DNA of 64,000 nucleotides from Methanolacinia paynteri (GCF_000784355.1 NZ_KN360939.1:111021-175020), one strand, 5' to 3'; shown: positions 1 through 9,685, numbered from the stretch's first letter. Program-made: numbers and translations. Notes: generated from the sequence alone by a model not told the origin.

Positions 1-367
1 TCTCCTTACCGGCATGCTGGATGACAGGAGCCATTATGTCCGAAAGGAGGTCGTCAAATCACTTGCACGTGTCGGAAGGGATGAGAATCTCGATTATCTT
101 GTCGGCATGCTAGATGACGAGTCACGCGGGGTAAGGCTGGCAGCCGTCGGCGGTCTCGGCCGCAGCGGGAAGGATGAGGCTGTCGAATCGCTTGTCAGGG
201 TTCTGGAAGGGGAAGAGGATGCCGAGGTTCGTATAAGGGTTGTTCATTCCCTGGAACTGATTGGAACCGCCGTCGCGTACGAGGCGATGAGAGTGGCGCT
301 TGACGATAATGATCCCGAGGTCTCTTCAGAGGCCGAAGATATACTGAGACAAAATTATAAGATTTGA
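1..367 (+). CDS. HEAT-repeat protein, C-terminal part (5' end outside the window)
   Basis: The reading frame is already open at base 2 and ends at a TGA at 365-367, so this is the C-terminal part of a longer protein. The visible 121 residues form about four helical repeats of roughly 31 residues. Each carries a core such as LDDxSxxVRxxAV or LDDNDPEVSSEAED, the signature of HEAT/PBS-lyase repeats. Such repeats are protein-binding scaffolds, and no catalytic domain is visible. The gene converges on the MFS gene, with a terminator hairpin between them. The partner protein cannot be inferred from this fragment. Confidence 0.85.
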   Translation, partial: LLTGMLDDRSHYVRKEVVKSLARVGRDENLDYLVGMLDDESRGVRLAAVGGLGRSGKDEAVESLVRVLEGEEDAEVRIRVVHSLELIGTAVAYEAMRVALDDNDPEVSSEAEDILRQNYKI

Positions 368-383
368 TTTACATGAAACAGTG

Positions 384-416
384 CATGAAACCTTTGTTTC
401 ATGAACGTTTTTTTTC
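384..416 (+). terminator. Intrinsic terminator-like hairpin after the HEAT-repeat gene
   Basis: CATGAAAC (384-391) and GTTTCATG (396-403) form a perfect 8-bp inverted repeat around a CTTT loop, followed within a few bases by a run of eight T. It lies 17 nt after the HEAT-repeat stop, between converging genes. A partial direct copy of the left arm (ATGAAACA) sits at 373-380. Confidence 0.6.
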
Positions 417-418
417 TT

Positions 419-1588
419 TCAGATCTTCTGTCGTATCGATTTCCACGGGTAGGGAGTCGCAGAGAAGATCAATATCGATATTATCACAGGGACTACGAGG
501 AGTCCGAAGGCTGTTGAGACATTCGTGATATCGGCAATATACCCGGTAATCGCAACGCCCAGTCCGCCTGCTCCTACCGCGAGGCCGAGCATAAGACCTG
601 AGACGGTCCCTGTTCCCTGGGGGGCCATCTCGTGTGACATCGCGACCGTCACAGAGAACGAGGACCAGAGGAGGTAACCGAACGCCATCAGCGATATCAG
701 GGAAATGATTCCATCGGACGTTATGAAGAGTGCAAACGGCAGGATCGAGAGTATAAGACTTGCAAGGACATATTCCTTCCGCCCGTATTTATCCGACATT
801 CCCGCGCCTATCACCTGCCCGACAACACCTGCCATGAGCATGCCTGATGTCAGGAGGTTTGCAGTTACGAGGCTCATCCCCGTCTTTGCAAGATAGGTCG
901 GAAGGTATGCAACAGATCCGAAGATTACCCATGCCCTGAAGGCCGATGCCGTCACAAGAAGGGTGATCGGGAGGTATGGGAACTTTGCTTCCAGATCTTT
1001 CTTCCCGCTGCTTTTAGAGTAGCTGTTCTCCAGTTCGGATACCGGGGGAAGCACCTTTCTCAGCAGCGGGACGATTAAAATTCCCGGAATTATTATAAGA
1101 GCGAGGCCGTGAAGACCGTAGCTTGCGACCGCGATTCCCGCAAGGATCGGCCCTATGGCGAAGCCGAGGTTTCCTCCGACGACGAACAGCGATGTCAGTC
1201 TCCCGCGGTTAGCCCCGGCAGCCATCCTGCTCACAAGACCGAGTGCGCTCGGGTGGAAGAACGCATGCCCGAGTGCGCCTATGATTGCGAAAGCGATCAG
1301 GAAGTAGTAGTTCTCTACAAACCCGATGAAGGACATGAAGAAAGCGGAGATCATCACGCTTACCGCAACCGGCATGCGGATGTTCTTTTTGTCATAAAGC
1401 CACCCGACAACCGGCTGTGTGAAGGATGATGAAAGGTTGTATGCAGTGACGATCAAACCTGCGAGAAAATACGAATACCCGTTCTGGAGAATAAGGAGAG
1501 GGAGAATTGCGGGCAGAACCGGCGAGTAGATATCGTTCACCATGTGGGCTGCCGAGAGCCCCAGTATAGAGCGTGTAGTCTTCTCCAT
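419..1588 (-). CDS. Major facilitator superfamily transporter, Fsr-like
   Basis: This 389-residue protein is hydrophobic throughout, with about 12 predicted membrane helices. The N-terminal segment has AAHMVNDIYSPVLPAILPLL, resembling the start of fosmidomycin-resistance (Fsr)-like MFS exporters, followed by the loop GWLYDKKNIRMP (MFS motif A region). A second loop, DKYGRKEY, marks the start of the second six-helix half, and a Lys-rich cytoplasmic loop at residues 188-200 separates the halves. Substrate cannot be read from the sequence; drug or metabolite efflux is the family expectation. The methyltransferase gene ends just upstream on the same strand. Confidence 0.8.
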   Translation of the reverse strand: MEKTTRSILGLSAAHMVNDIYSPVLPAILPLLILQNGYSYFLAGLIVTAYNLSSSFTQPVVGWLYDKKNIRMPVAVSVMISAFFMSFIGFVENYYFLIAFAIIGALGHAFFHPSALGLVSRMAAGANRGRLTSLFVVGGNLGFAIGPILAGIAVASYGLHGLALIIIPGILIVPLLRKVLPPVSELENSYSKSSGKKDLEAKFPYLPITLLVTASAFRAWVIFGSVAYLPTYLAKTGMSLVTANLLTSGMLMAGVVGQVIGAGMSDKYGRKEYVLASLILSILPFALFITSDGIISLISLMAFGYLLWSSFSVTVAMSHEMAPQGTGTVSGLMLGLAVGAGGLGVAITGYIADITNVSTAFGLLVVPVIISILIFSATPYPWKSIRQKI

Positions 1589-1595
1589 TTCTGTG

Positions 1596-2195
1596 TTATA
1601 TTTTAGTAATCCGGATTATTTCAACCCTGATCTCAAGACTGTCCTTCCTGTGGTGTGCAAAGGTCCTTTTTATCGGAAAGTCGCATCTTACAGTCTCATC
1701 GATCACGCCCCTTCCGCTGATATAGGATCTTATGAACGGGGTGCTGCCCTCGTTGAATATCCCGTAGGTTACACCGGCGCATTCGAGGGCCTTGTCGATA
1801 AACGGCCTGTCGGCATATTTTTTCTGGGCGCCGAACGGAGGATTCATGATCGCAGTGTCGAAGCTCCTGCAGCTGAAATCCGGGATGTCGCTTACAACAA
1901 AATCGGCCGTGACTCCTGCTCTTTCTGCATTCCTGTAAGCTGCCGCAACGGCGGCGGGATCGATGTCCACCCCGGTGACCTGCTCAGCGCCGAGAAGAGC
2001 CGCACCGCATGCAAAGATGCCTGTTCCGCATCCGAGATCGAGGACAGATCGTCCTTCGATATCTCCTTTCATATATGCATGGTAGAGAAGTCTTGCGGCG
2101 ACGACAGGAGGGGTCATGTACTGTTCGAGAGCAGGATCGGGATTTTCGAATGTCTCGAATCCTTCAAGGAGCATCTCGAGTTTTCTGAGTTTCAT
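1596..2195 (-). CDS. METTL5-like SAM-dependent methyltransferase
   Basis: This 199-residue Rossmann-fold methyltransferase has SAM-binding motif I, DLGCGTGIFACGA (residues about 53-65), followed by VTGVDID. The catalytic motif is NPPFGAQ at about residue 118, the NPPF signature of N6-adenine or N-methyltransferases. Length and motif order fit the archaeal relatives of METTL5, an rRNA m6A methyltransferase in eukaryotes. The RNA target here is an inference. It lies 12 nt after dph2 on the same strand, so it is probably co-transcribed with dph2, hpt and mfnA, which fits a translation-related role. Confidence 0.8.
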   Translation of the reverse strand: MKLRKLEMLLEGFETFENPDPALEQYMTPPVVAARLLYHAYMKGDIEGRSVLDLGCGTGIFACGAALLGAEQVTGVDIDPAAVAAAYRNAERAGVTADFVVSDIPDFSCRSFDTAIMNPPFGAQKKYADRPFIDKALECAGVTYGIFNEGSTPFIRSYISGRGVIDETVRCDFPIKRTFAHHRKDSLEIRVEIIRITKI

Positions 2196-2207
2196 ATGCT
2201 AACTCCC

Positions 2208-3203
2208 TCAAGTGATCTCGTCTATTTCGAACTCTTCCCATTCCCTGGCACCGCAGACGATCTCAAACTCCTGTGGGGAGAGAACAGGAACCGGAAACCT
2301 TGCCTGGTCGTCGTACGCAAGCCTCGGGCATGCCGTATTGACGTAGACATCATACCCGAAGTTCAGGAGGGCGTCCGGGGTGATCTCGCCGATCTCGATT
2401 ATGTCGGCCTTATCAGATAGTCCTTCAAGCCTCTTTGCGAGTTCCTCCCGTCTCTGCCCCGATTTTTTGCTCAGGAGTATCCCAAAGCTCCGTGCCTCCT
2501 TCGCCTTTTCGATAAGTGCATGCCTCTTTATAAGCATGCGGCGTTCGTCCGGGATCTCGGTTCTGCCTGTATAGGGATCGAATGCTACGACTCTCGCACC
2601 GGTCGCAAGGTGCACTCCAAGCGGATGAAACAGCCCTGTACCGATATAGACGATCTCGCTGCATCCTGTATTTTTTGCTGCATCATAGGTGCACCCGAGG
2701 ACCTGGCCCTTAAACGGAGTTCTTTCGCTTCCCTTCGCGATCACGCATTCGATGCCGCGATCACTGAAAAATTGTATGATATCATCCAGCAGGTGGACAT
2801 GCTGGATTGTTGTTATCAGCCCCACTATTTTGGATTCGATTGAGGGTATTACTCCCTCCAGCCGGGAGATATCGAAGTCCTGGCTGAAGTATTCGTAGAT
2901 GACGTTCTCCCTTTCGTCCACGGGAGCGTGCCCGATATGGATGAGAATATCGGAATTTTTCATCAGATCAAGGTCGAGGTCGCAGGCACCCCAGCATGGT
3001 TCGCCCGAGATTACGATCTCGTAGCCTGCTCTCCTGAGGGCTTCCGAAATCCCGTGGGCCTTCCTTTTCAGTCCCTCCGGGAACTGGAGAGCGACCTTCC
3101 GTATAGTCCTCTCTTTCTCTTTTTCCTTTAACAGCGAGATGATTCTCACTGTCAGATCTTCTTGTTGTGCCTGAACACTCTCAATAGTTCTTTTTGATGA
3201 CAT
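2208..3203 (-). CDS. dph2: 2-(3-amino-3-carboxypropyl)histidine synthase (diphthamide biosynthesis Dph2)
   Basis: Dph2 carries out the first step of diphthamide formation on elongation factor 2, using a [4Fe-4S] cluster that cleaves SAM non-canonically. The 331-residue length is normal for the archaeal homodimeric enzyme. Three well-separated cysteine sites are visible: GEPCWGACD (C70/C74), LGCTYDA (C171) and NTACPR (C292), matching the three cluster ligands of the family. The start codon overlaps the 3' end of hpt by 23 nt, with a GGTG ribosome-binding sequence ahead of it, which indicates translational coupling. Confidence 0.93.
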   Translation of the reverse strand: MSSKRTIESVQAQQEDLTVRIISLLKEKEKERTIRKVALQFPEGLKRKAHGISEALRRAGYEIVISGEPCWGACDLDLDLMKNSDILIHIGHAPVDERENVIYEYFSQDFDISRLEGVIPSIESKIVGLITTIQHVHLLDDIIQFFSDRGIECVIAKGSERTPFKGQVLGCTYDAAKNTGCSEIVYIGTGLFHPLGVHLATGARVVAFDPYTGRTEIPDERRMLIKRHALIEKAKEARSFGILLSKKSGQRREELAKRLEGLSDKADIIEIGEITPDALLNFGYDVYVNTACPRLAYDDQARFPVPVLSPQEFEIVCGAREWEEFEIDEIT

Positions 3204-3732
3204 TTACACCGGTCTCGTCGACATCTATCTCGACGAGGTATTTGTACGGCCTGCCGATGTCGCATTCGCCGCGTTTGATCACAACAAGAACATCGACTAC
3301 CTCTGCCTTCTTCTGTTCGAGTCCTTTGAGGAGAGCCTTCATAGTCCCGCCGGTCGAGAAGACATCGTCAACTATTACGACACGGTCACCCTCTTCAATC
3401 CCGTTTAAGTAGAGTTCGCCCTTCGAGTAGCCGGTTGTCTGGTGGAGTGCAAGTTCCCCGGGCAGCTCATATTTTCTCTTCCTGACTATTGTCAGCGGGA
3501 GGTCTGTAATCAGCGAGAGCGCCACGCCGATATGTATGCCCATTGCCTCTGCGACGACAAGTTTGTCTGCATGATCCAGATCGAGGTTCCTGAGCATAAG
3601 TGCAGCAACCTCCCTGAGGAGTTCAGGTTCGACGATCGGGACTCCGTCGCTGATGGGGTGGATAAAATAGTTGTATTCTCCTCTTTTTACGATGGGGCAT
3701 TTTTCCAGTGATTCCACGAGTTTGTTGAACAT
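3181..3732 (-). CDS. hpt: Hypoxanthine/guanine phosphoribosyltransferase
   Basis: This 183-residue type I phosphoribosyltransferase salvages purine bases to nucleotides using PRPP. The PRPP-binding loop is VVIVDDVFSTGGTMKAL (about residues 119-135), with an upstream VVAEAMGIHIGVAL segment. Length and sequence fit the archaeal Hpt group, which is related to adenine PRTases, so exact base specificity is assigned by family only. The start overlaps the stop of mfnA by one base (TAATG), so the two are translationally coupled. Confidence 0.88.
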   Translation of the reverse strand: MFNKLVESLEKCPIVKRGEYNYFIHPISDGVPIVEPELLREVAALMLRNLDLDHADKLVVAEAMGIHIGVALSLITDLPLTIVRKRKYELPGELALHQTTGYSKGELYLNGIEEGDRVVIVDDVFSTGGTMKALLKGLEQKKAEVVDVLVVIKRGECDIGRPYKYLVEIDVDETGVNVIKKNY

Positions 3733-4823
3733 TACATCTCACCAACGTCTTTTAAAAATTCTTCAAGTGTCTCTCTTGTAATATGCGGCATACATACCGT
3801 TCTCATGTGCCCGTGCCGTGTCCTCGATACGATCCATCCGTCCGGAGTTTCATCGCAGGAGAAGGATGCGACATTTACCGAAGGCTGGACTGCAACGGGA
3901 TGCCCGAGCTCTTCCATTCCCCTGATGAGGAAACGGGTGTTTTCCATGCACCTTTCGACGACTTCAATCATACCTTTTCGCCCTAGATGATCGAGGACCG
4001 CGAGCGCTCCCGCCACCGGGCCGCCGGGTCTCGTCCCGCAGAGCGTGCATTCCTTCTTTACTGTAAGGTATGGCGTGTCCACCTCGGTCGACCTGAAAAA
4101 GTCCGGGTTCCTGACCATTATGCAGCCACAAGGTATCGTGGACATGCCCATCTTGTGCGGATCGACAGAGATGCTGGATACGCCTTCGAGCCTGAAGTCG
4201 AAAGGAGGCGATCCCGGGATGAATGGGAGGACAAGCCCGCCGAACGCCGCATCGACATGCAGGAAGAGATCCCTGTCCAATGCGATATCCGAAAGGCGTT
4301 TTATCGGGTCGACTGTTCCGTATTCAGTCGTTCCGGCGACACCCACCATTCCTATGGTATTTCCGTCGATCAGGTCTTCCATTCCTTCAGTATCGACGAC
4401 GTACTTTTCAGTCGAGGGGGCCTGCCGCATCTCTATTGAAAGAATGTCGCATGCCTTCTCAAAAGAGAAATGTGCTGATTCGGGAATTATCACATTCGGG
4501 TTCTTTTTCCCTGCATTTTCTCTTGCGATCCTGAGAGCCTGGATATTCGATTCGGTGCCCCCGGATGTTGCGTAACCGCATGCTTCGGGGAGACTCATCA
4601 GGCTTCCCAGTCTTTCGATAAGTTCGGCCTCAAGCGAGGCGGTTCCCATAAAAAGTCCCGGGTCTCCAAGATTGGATTCGATAAAAATGTTGTGCGCCCT
4701 GACCGCCACCGGGTGCGGAATCGAGCACATCGACGAGAGCACCTTCCGGTAGCTCCTGTCTGTCTCCTTTACCGAGGAGAGATGCCGGAACAGTTTGTCT
4801 TCCCGGAGTCCGTCTTCCAGCAT
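3732..4823 (-). CDS. mfnA: L-tyrosine decarboxylase MfnA (methanofuran biosynthesis)
   Basis: This is a PLP-dependent group II decarboxylase of 363 residues. The PLP lysine lies in SVDPHKMGMSTIPCG (K about 229), the cofactor contact region includes HVDAAFGG (about 190), and GYATSGGTESNIQA (about 83-96) binds the phosphate. In methanogens this family makes tyramine for the methanofuran tail. Some archaeal members instead decarboxylate aspartate to beta-alanine, so that activity cannot be excluded. The gene starts 6 nt after the ppsA stop, so it may be read from the ppsA promoter. It supports assignment of the window to a methanogen. Confidence 0.88.
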   Translation of the reverse strand: MLEDGLREDKLFRHLSSVKETDRSYRKVLSSMCSIPHPVAVRAHNIFIESNLGDPGLFMGTASLEAELIERLGSLMSLPEACGYATSGGTESNIQALRIARENAGKKNPNVIIPESAHFSFEKACDILSIEMRQAPSTEKYVVDTEGMEDLIDGNTIGMVGVAGTTEYGTVDPIKRLSDIALDRDLFLHVDAAFGGLVLPFIPGSPPFDFRLEGVSSISVDPHKMGMSTIPCGCIMVRNPDFFRSTEVDTPYLTVKKECTLCGTRPGGPVAGALAVLDHLGRKGMIEVVERCMENTRFLIRGMEELGHPVAVQPSVNVASFSCDETPDGWIVSRTRHGHMRTVCMPHITRETLEEFLKDVGEM

Positions 4824-4829
4824 CTGAAG

Positions 4830-7109
4830 TTACTTCCTTGCAGCATCGAGCAGGATCTTCTTTTCGGTGCGTGCAGCGGTTTCGCGAATCTTCTGCACCG
4901 CATCGATGTTTGCCGAGACACTTGTGATTCCCGTCTCGACGAGCCACTTCACCATCTCGGGGTCTGATCCTGCCTGTCCGCAGATGGAGCACTCGACTCC
5001 TCCTGCCCTGCACTTCTCTATTGCATATTTGATTAATTTCAGGACTGCCGGGTGCTTGGGTTTGTACATATCCGCGACGTTCTGGTTGTTCCTGTCGATC
5101 GCGAGCGTGTACTGGATCAGGTCGTTCGTTCCGAACGAAGCGAAAGCGATTCCCTCTTTGATGAAATCATCGATGAGTATCGCGCTTGAGGGGATCTCTA
5201 CCATAATGCCGAGCGTTTTGTCATCCACGTCCACGCCAAACTCACGCATGAGCTCCTTTGCAGCTACGAATTCGTCCGGGTGGCCGACGAGCGGGAACAT
5301 TATTCCGAGATTGTCGTATCCCTGTTCCCAGAGTCTCTTGAATGCCTCTACCTGAAGCCTGAACTGGTCTATGCTCTGGAGATCACGGCGGATACCACGC
5401 CACCCGAGCATCGGGTTGTGCTCCTCCGGCTCGTCCTCTCCGCCTTTCATGTTGCGGAATTCGTCGGTCGGTGAATCGATTGTTCTGACCCAGACCGGTT
5501 TTCCGGGGAACTCGTCCATGACGGTTTTTATGCCGACATAAAGTTCGTTTATGAATTCCTCTTCCTTCTTGTTCCTGATGAACCAGCCGGGAGTCTTTCC
5601 GAGACCCAGGATAAGGTGTTCGATCCTGAGCAGTCCCACACCGTCTGCACCGGTGGCAGCCGCCCTCTTTGCTGCTTCGGGAAGGGATACGTTGACCTTA
5701 ATGCTTGTTGCTGTAATAATCGGAGCTGAAGAAACGGCAACTCCTGCAGGAACCGCTGCCGCAGGCGCGGCACTTTCCGGTATCGAGATCCTGCCCTCGT
5801 ATACAAGACCCTTCTCTCCGTCTACCGAGACCACCTGGCCGTCGATGAGAATGCTTGTGGCCTTCTTTGTTCCGACTGCCGCAGGTGTTCCGAGTTCACG
5901 ACTTACAATCGCAGCGTGGCATGTCATTCCGCCTTCGTCGGTAATAATTGCCGCAGCCTTCCTCATTGCAGGGACCATGTCCGGATTGGTCATCTTTGCG
6001 ACCATAATGTCCCCGGTATTTACCTTGCTGAGGTCCTTTGTCGACCCGACGATTACAACTTTTCCTGTTGCGATTCCCGGGGATGCCCCCTGCCCCTCGA
6101 GTATGATATTTCCGCTTCCTTCCACCTTTTCACCCTTTTTAGTAGTAGCTGTGCCTTTTATGGTTGTTATAGGGCGGGACTGGAGAATGAAGATCTCATC
6201 TCCCACTATACCCCACTCGACATCCTGCGGGACACCGTAATGCTCTTCCGATATCTTTGCAAACTTTGCCAGCCTTGCTATCTCGGCGTCTGAGAGAACC
6301 GCTGTCTTCTGCCTCTCGTCAGGTACCCTGATCTCCTTTGTGCCGTGCGTTCCGTCAGGAAGGATCTCGATCTCTTTCGTCGCGATATAACGGTCGATTA
6401 CGCGCCCTGACCTGCTGTCATATACATAATTGTCGGGAGAGACCATCCCTGATACGACAGCCTCCCCGAGACCCCACGACCCTTCGATTATCGTTGTCGG
6501 CTCTCCGGTCACCGGATGAGAGGAGAACATGACACCTGATTTTTCGGAATATACAAGTTTCTGGACGACTACTGCAATATCCACCGCACTGTGGTCGAAA
6601 CCCTGCTTAACCCTGTAGTAGATCGCCCTTGCGCCATATAGCGAGGCCCAGCATTTCTGAAGAGACTCGATGAGGCTTTTCTCGCCTGTAATATTGAGAT
6701 AAGTCTCCTGCTGCCCGGCAAAACTTGCATCAGGCAGGTCCTCTGCGGTTGCGCTCGACCTTACTGCGACGACCGCATCGTCGCCCATCTTATCGTATGC
6801 GGAAATGGTCTCGTTTTTGATGTCTTCAGGCATCTTTGCGGACATCACGATCTCTTTCACTTTTTCCGCTACGTTTTCTAAAAGATCCGAATCCTCCACG
6901 TCGATATCTTTTAGAGTGGAAAAGATCTTTTCGTCTATTCCCGATGTTACAAGGAATTTTCTGAATGCCTGTGCAGTCACGACAAATGCAGGCGGAACAG
7001 GAAGGCCCACCGCTGTCATTTCGCCTAAAGAGGCTCCTTTTCCCCCTACAGACGGAATATCTTCCTTTTTAATATCTGCTAACCACAGAATATCTGGCAA
7101 TTTGCTCAT
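4830..7109 (-). CDS. ppsA: Phosphoenolpyruvate synthase
   Basis: PpsA converts pyruvate, ATP and water to PEP, AMP and phosphate, the gluconeogenic entry step in autotrophic methanogens. The 759-residue protein has the three expected domains in order. The N-terminal ATP-grasp part contains VGGKGASLGEM and AVRSSATAEDLPDASFAGQQ. The phosphohistidine domain has GGMTCHAAIVSRELGTPA at about residue 395. The C-terminal PEP/pyruvate barrel has SFGTNDLIQYTLAIDR and the catalytic-loop CGQAGSDPEM. A linker rich in Ala and Pro at about 455-470 separates the last two. It is divergent from serA across a 137-bp intergenic region. Confidence 0.95.
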   Translation of the reverse strand: MSKLPDILWLADIKKEDIPSVGGKGASLGEMTAVGLPVPPAFVVTAQAFRKFLVTSGIDEKIFSTLKDIDVEDSDLLENVAEKVKEIVMSAKMPEDIKNETISAYDKMGDDAVVAVRSSATAEDLPDASFAGQQETYLNITGEKSLIESLQKCWASLYGARAIYYRVKQGFDHSAVDIAVVVQKLVYSEKSGVMFSSHPVTGEPTTIIEGSWGLGEAVVSGMVSPDNYVYDSRSGRVIDRYIATKEIEILPDGTHGTKEIRVPDERQKTAVLSDAEIARLAKFAKISEEHYGVPQDVEWGIVGDEIFILQSRPITTIKGTATTKKGEKVEGSGNIILEGQGASPGIATGKVVIVGSTKDLSKVNTGDIMVAKMTNPDMVPAMRKAAAIITDEGGMTCHAAIVSRELGTPAAVGTKKATSILIDGQVVSVDGEKGLVYEGRISIPESAAPAAAVPAGVAVSSAPIITATSIKVNVSLPEAAKRAAATGADGVGLLRIEHLILGLGKTPGWFIRNKKEEEFINELYVGIKTVMDEFPGKPVWVRTIDSPTDEFRNMKGGEDEPEEHNPMLGWRGIRRDLQSIDQFRLQVEAFKRLWEQGYDNLGIMFPLVGHPDEFVAAKELMREFGVDVDDKTLGIMVEIPSSAILIDDFIKEGIAFASFGTNDLIQYTLAIDRNNQNVADMYKPKHPAVLKLIKYAIEKCRAGGVECSICGQAGSDPEMVKWLVETGITSVSANIDAVQKIRETAARTEKKILLDAARK

Positions 7110-7246
7110 GCTGAAAAACCACCCGGTAACAGGTTGTGTAAATATCTTGAACTACAAGGATAATTTATGTTTGCTAACTGGTGCCGGGCGTGACGGGAGA
7201 AAAATATCAAGATATAATATGTAGAAATAATTACGGGGATTATCAA

Positions 7247-8833
7247 GTGACATATAAAGTGCTGGTCAGCGACCCGCTGGCAGATGAAGGAATAGAGATC
7301 CTTCGCGGCTTCTGCGAAGTGGATATCAATACAGGCCTCTCCGAAGACGAACTTATAAAGATAATCGGCGATTATGACGGCCTTCTTGTAAGAAGCGGCA
7401 CGGAAGTTACCGCGAATGTGATCGAAGCGGCAGCAAAACTGAAGTTTATCGGAAGGGCAGGTGCCGGTGTAGACAACATCGATACCGATGCGGCAACCCA
7501 GCGCGGCATCATCGTTGCCAATGCTCCTGCGGGAAACACTCTTGCAGCATGCGAGCACACCCTTGCCATGATGGCATCTCTTGCGAGAAAGATCCCGCAG
7601 GCGACCGCCTCGGTAAAGAGGGGTGAATGGAAGAGATCTGCCTTCATGGGTGTCGAGCTGAATGAAAAGACGCTCGGTATCGTCGGATTTGGCAGAATCG
7701 GGCAGGAACTTGCGAGGCGTGCAATCGCTCTCGATATGAAGGTCGTGGCATACGATCCGTATATCAACGAGGAAAGGGCCAAAGAGCTCGGCGTTGAGGT
7801 AATGACCCTCGATCAACTCTTCCCGGTCGCCGACTTCATTACAGTCCACACCCCCCTCATAAAGGAGACGAAACACCTCATCAACAAGAAGTCCATCGCT
7901 GTCATGAAGGACGGCGTCAGGATCATCAACTGTGCCCGCGGAGGCATAATCAACGAATCCGATCTTTATGATGCGATAGTTGCAGGAAAGGTTGCGGGTG
8001 CGGCGCTCGACGTATACGAGAACGAGCCGCCCAAGGACTCAAAGATCATAACTCTCGACGAGGTCATAACGACACCGCATCTCGGTGCGTCGACTGTAGA
8101 AGCACAGCTGAATGTCGCAGTCTCGGTTGCGAAGCAGTGTATCGAGGTTCTTAAGGGCGGTTCGGCCAAGTTCGTTGTAAACGCCCCGATGATCTCTCCC
8201 GATCAGCAGGACAGGATCGATCCTTACGTAAAGCTTGTCAGGAATATGGGAAGCCTTCTCATACAGCTCATAGAAGGAAGGATCGAATCCGTAGAGATCG
8301 AGTACGCCGGAAAAGCGGCTGAATTCGGGAGCGGTTCTAAATATATCACAAGAATGGCCCTAAAAGGAATCCTCGATCCGATCCTCCAGACGCCGGTCAA
8401 TATCGTCAATGCCGAACTGGCGGCAAAGGAGAGAGGCATCAGGGTTTCGGAGACGATTACAGACAAGTCACTTGGATTTACGAACCTTGTCACAATATCG
8501 ATAGAGACGGACAAGATGTCCGAGACAGTAAGTGGAAACGTATCTTCCCCGGAGAAACTCAGGATCGTAAAGATCGGCGAGTACATGACCGATATGACCC
8601 CGGGCGGGGATGTCGTCATCTCAAGGCATCATGATGTGCCCGGTGTTATCGGGCAGTTTGCAACGATTATCGGAAAATATGGCGTAAATATCGCGGGCAT
8701 GCAGGTGGGAAGGAACCAGCCCGGCGAAGAAGCGGTTATGGTCCTCAATGTGGATTCAGAGGTCCCCCAGGAGGCGATGGACCAGATCCTGAAGATTGAA
8801 GGGGTCTACACCGCCAAATACGCTCATATATAA
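7247..8833 (+). CDS. serA: D-3-phosphoglycerate dehydrogenase
   Basis: SerA oxidises 3-phosphoglycerate in the first step of serine synthesis. The long form is present at 528 residues. It has a substrate domain, an NAD-binding Rossmann segment (GIVGFGRIGQELARRA), the signature INCARGGIINESDL, the catalytic TPHLGASTVEAQ histidine region, an intervening domain, and a C-terminal ACT domain (ISRHHDVPGVIGQFATIIGK onward). The GTG at 7247 is chosen because homology begins there (VTYKVLVSDPLADEG) and a GGGGAT ribosome-binding sequence lies 6 nt upstream; the frame stays open further upstream, to an ATG at 7181. The leader is very short if the ATATAAT at 7212-7218 is the TATA box. Confidence 0.95.
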   Translation: MTYKVLVSDPLADEGIEILRGFCEVDINTGLSEDELIKIIGDYDGLLVRSGTEVTANVIEAAAKLKFIGRAGAGVDNIDTDAATQRGIIVANAPAGNTLAACEHTLAMMASLARKIPQATASVKRGEWKRSAFMGVELNEKTLGIVGFGRIGQELARRAIALDMKVVAYDPYINEERAKELGVEVMTLDQLFPVADFITVHTPLIKETKHLINKKSIAVMKDGVRIINCARGGIINESDLYDAIVAGKVAGAALDVYENEPPKDSKIITLDEVITTPHLGASTVEAQLNVAVSVAKQCIEVLKGGSAKFVVNAPMISPDQQDRIDPYVKLVRNMGSLLIQLIEGRIESVEIEYAGKAAEFGSGSKYITRMALKGILDPILQTPVNIVNAELAAKERGIRVSETITDKSLGFTNLVTISIETDKMSETVSGNVSSPEKLRIVKIGEYMTDMTPGGDVVISRHHDVPGVIGQFATIIGKYGVNIAGMQVGRNQPGEEAVMVLNVDSEVPQEAMDQILKIEGVYTAKYAHI

Positions 8834-8947
8834 TCAAACAATCATTTTTTTATCGATCTTTTTAAACGGATTAAATGCGGATGGAGTGCTTTTTTTAGTG
8901 GTAAATGAAATACCAGTCATGGTTAGATTATCTGGGATTTGGTATAT

Positions 8948-9583
8948 ATGAGAATAATATCCTTTCTTTCAGCTATGGTTTCCCTGTCGGCGCTTCTGAA
9001 GACCGCTTACGACAGGCTCTATACGGCTGAGGACGCTCAGCCCGAACTTGAAAGTCCCCTCCATGCCCGGTTCAGGAAAACGATCGAGAGCATGGAGAAG
9101 CTCATGGAGAGTATCTACATCGCGTTCGGGTCGTCTGTTCTCGGAATGGTCATCGATCCACCTGATCCACTCTGGCAGGCAGACCAGGTTTTTAATGAAT
9201 TCCTGAGAAGCTACAGGGATTTTGTAGGGGAGTTCCGCGGACTTATAGCAGAGATCCGAAACAGTGGTGAAGATGTCAGGAATAAACTCGGAAGCGAATG
9301 GATCACCCTTGACAATCTTGGCAGGCTCTTTGATAAGGGTAGGATCGAGTGGGATGAAGTCGCATCTGAAGGAAGCCTTAAGATCGCCGATCCCGTCATG
9401 AACAACCCCCGGCGGTTTAACAACCACCTTGTCGGAAGATTCAGGGAATTTCTGAAGGATGAGATGGATATACATGATTTTGAACCTGTCGATCTCATCT
9501 CTTCACTGCTCCGGGAGAACGAGCTGATCAGTATTGCCGGGGCGCGTCTTATGCGTTTTATCGATGGTGAGGATCAGAAATAA
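8948..9583 (+). CDS. Hypothetical protein, mostly helical, cytoplasmic
   Basis: I do not recognise this protein of about 211 residues. It is rich in charged residues and predicted helical, with no signal peptide beyond a mildly hydrophobic first 20 residues and no cysteine. Visible segments include FRKTIESMEKLMESIYIAFG and EFLRSYRDFVGEFRGLIAEI. The start is uncertain: ATG at 8948 is used, but TTG at 8939 and ATG at 8974 are in frame, and none has a good ribosome-binding sequence. It stands alone between serA and the ABC operon, and codon use is like its neighbours. Confidence 0.6.
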   Translation: MRIISFLSAMVSLSALLKTAYDRLYTAEDAQPELESPLHARFRKTIESMEKLMESIYIAFGSSVLGMVIDPPDPLWQADQVFNEFLRSYRDFVGEFRGLIAEIRNSGEDVRNKLGSEWITLDNLGRLFDKGRIEWDEVASEGSLKIADPVMNNPRRFNNHLVGRFREFLKDEMDIHDFEPVDLISSLLRENELISIAGARLMRFIDGEDQK

Positions 9584-9685
9584 CTCATCTTTATTATTTT
9601 TAGAGACTTTTCTGCTCTTAAATTCTCTGAATATAAAACTTCAGTTTCTTTTACCTTTTCATCGGCCTGACTGGTCTGATGGAAG

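Noticed and set aside
1542-2420. Long plus-strand open frame of 292 codons
   Set aside because: It lies opposite the methyltransferase and the 3' end of dph2, whose motifs are clear. Its translation has no domain-like pattern and it is a codon-bias shadow.
7181-7246. Upstream extension of SerA to the ATG at 7181
   Set aside because: The 22 extra residues do not resemble the family, and a well-placed ribosome-binding sequence precedes GTG 7247.
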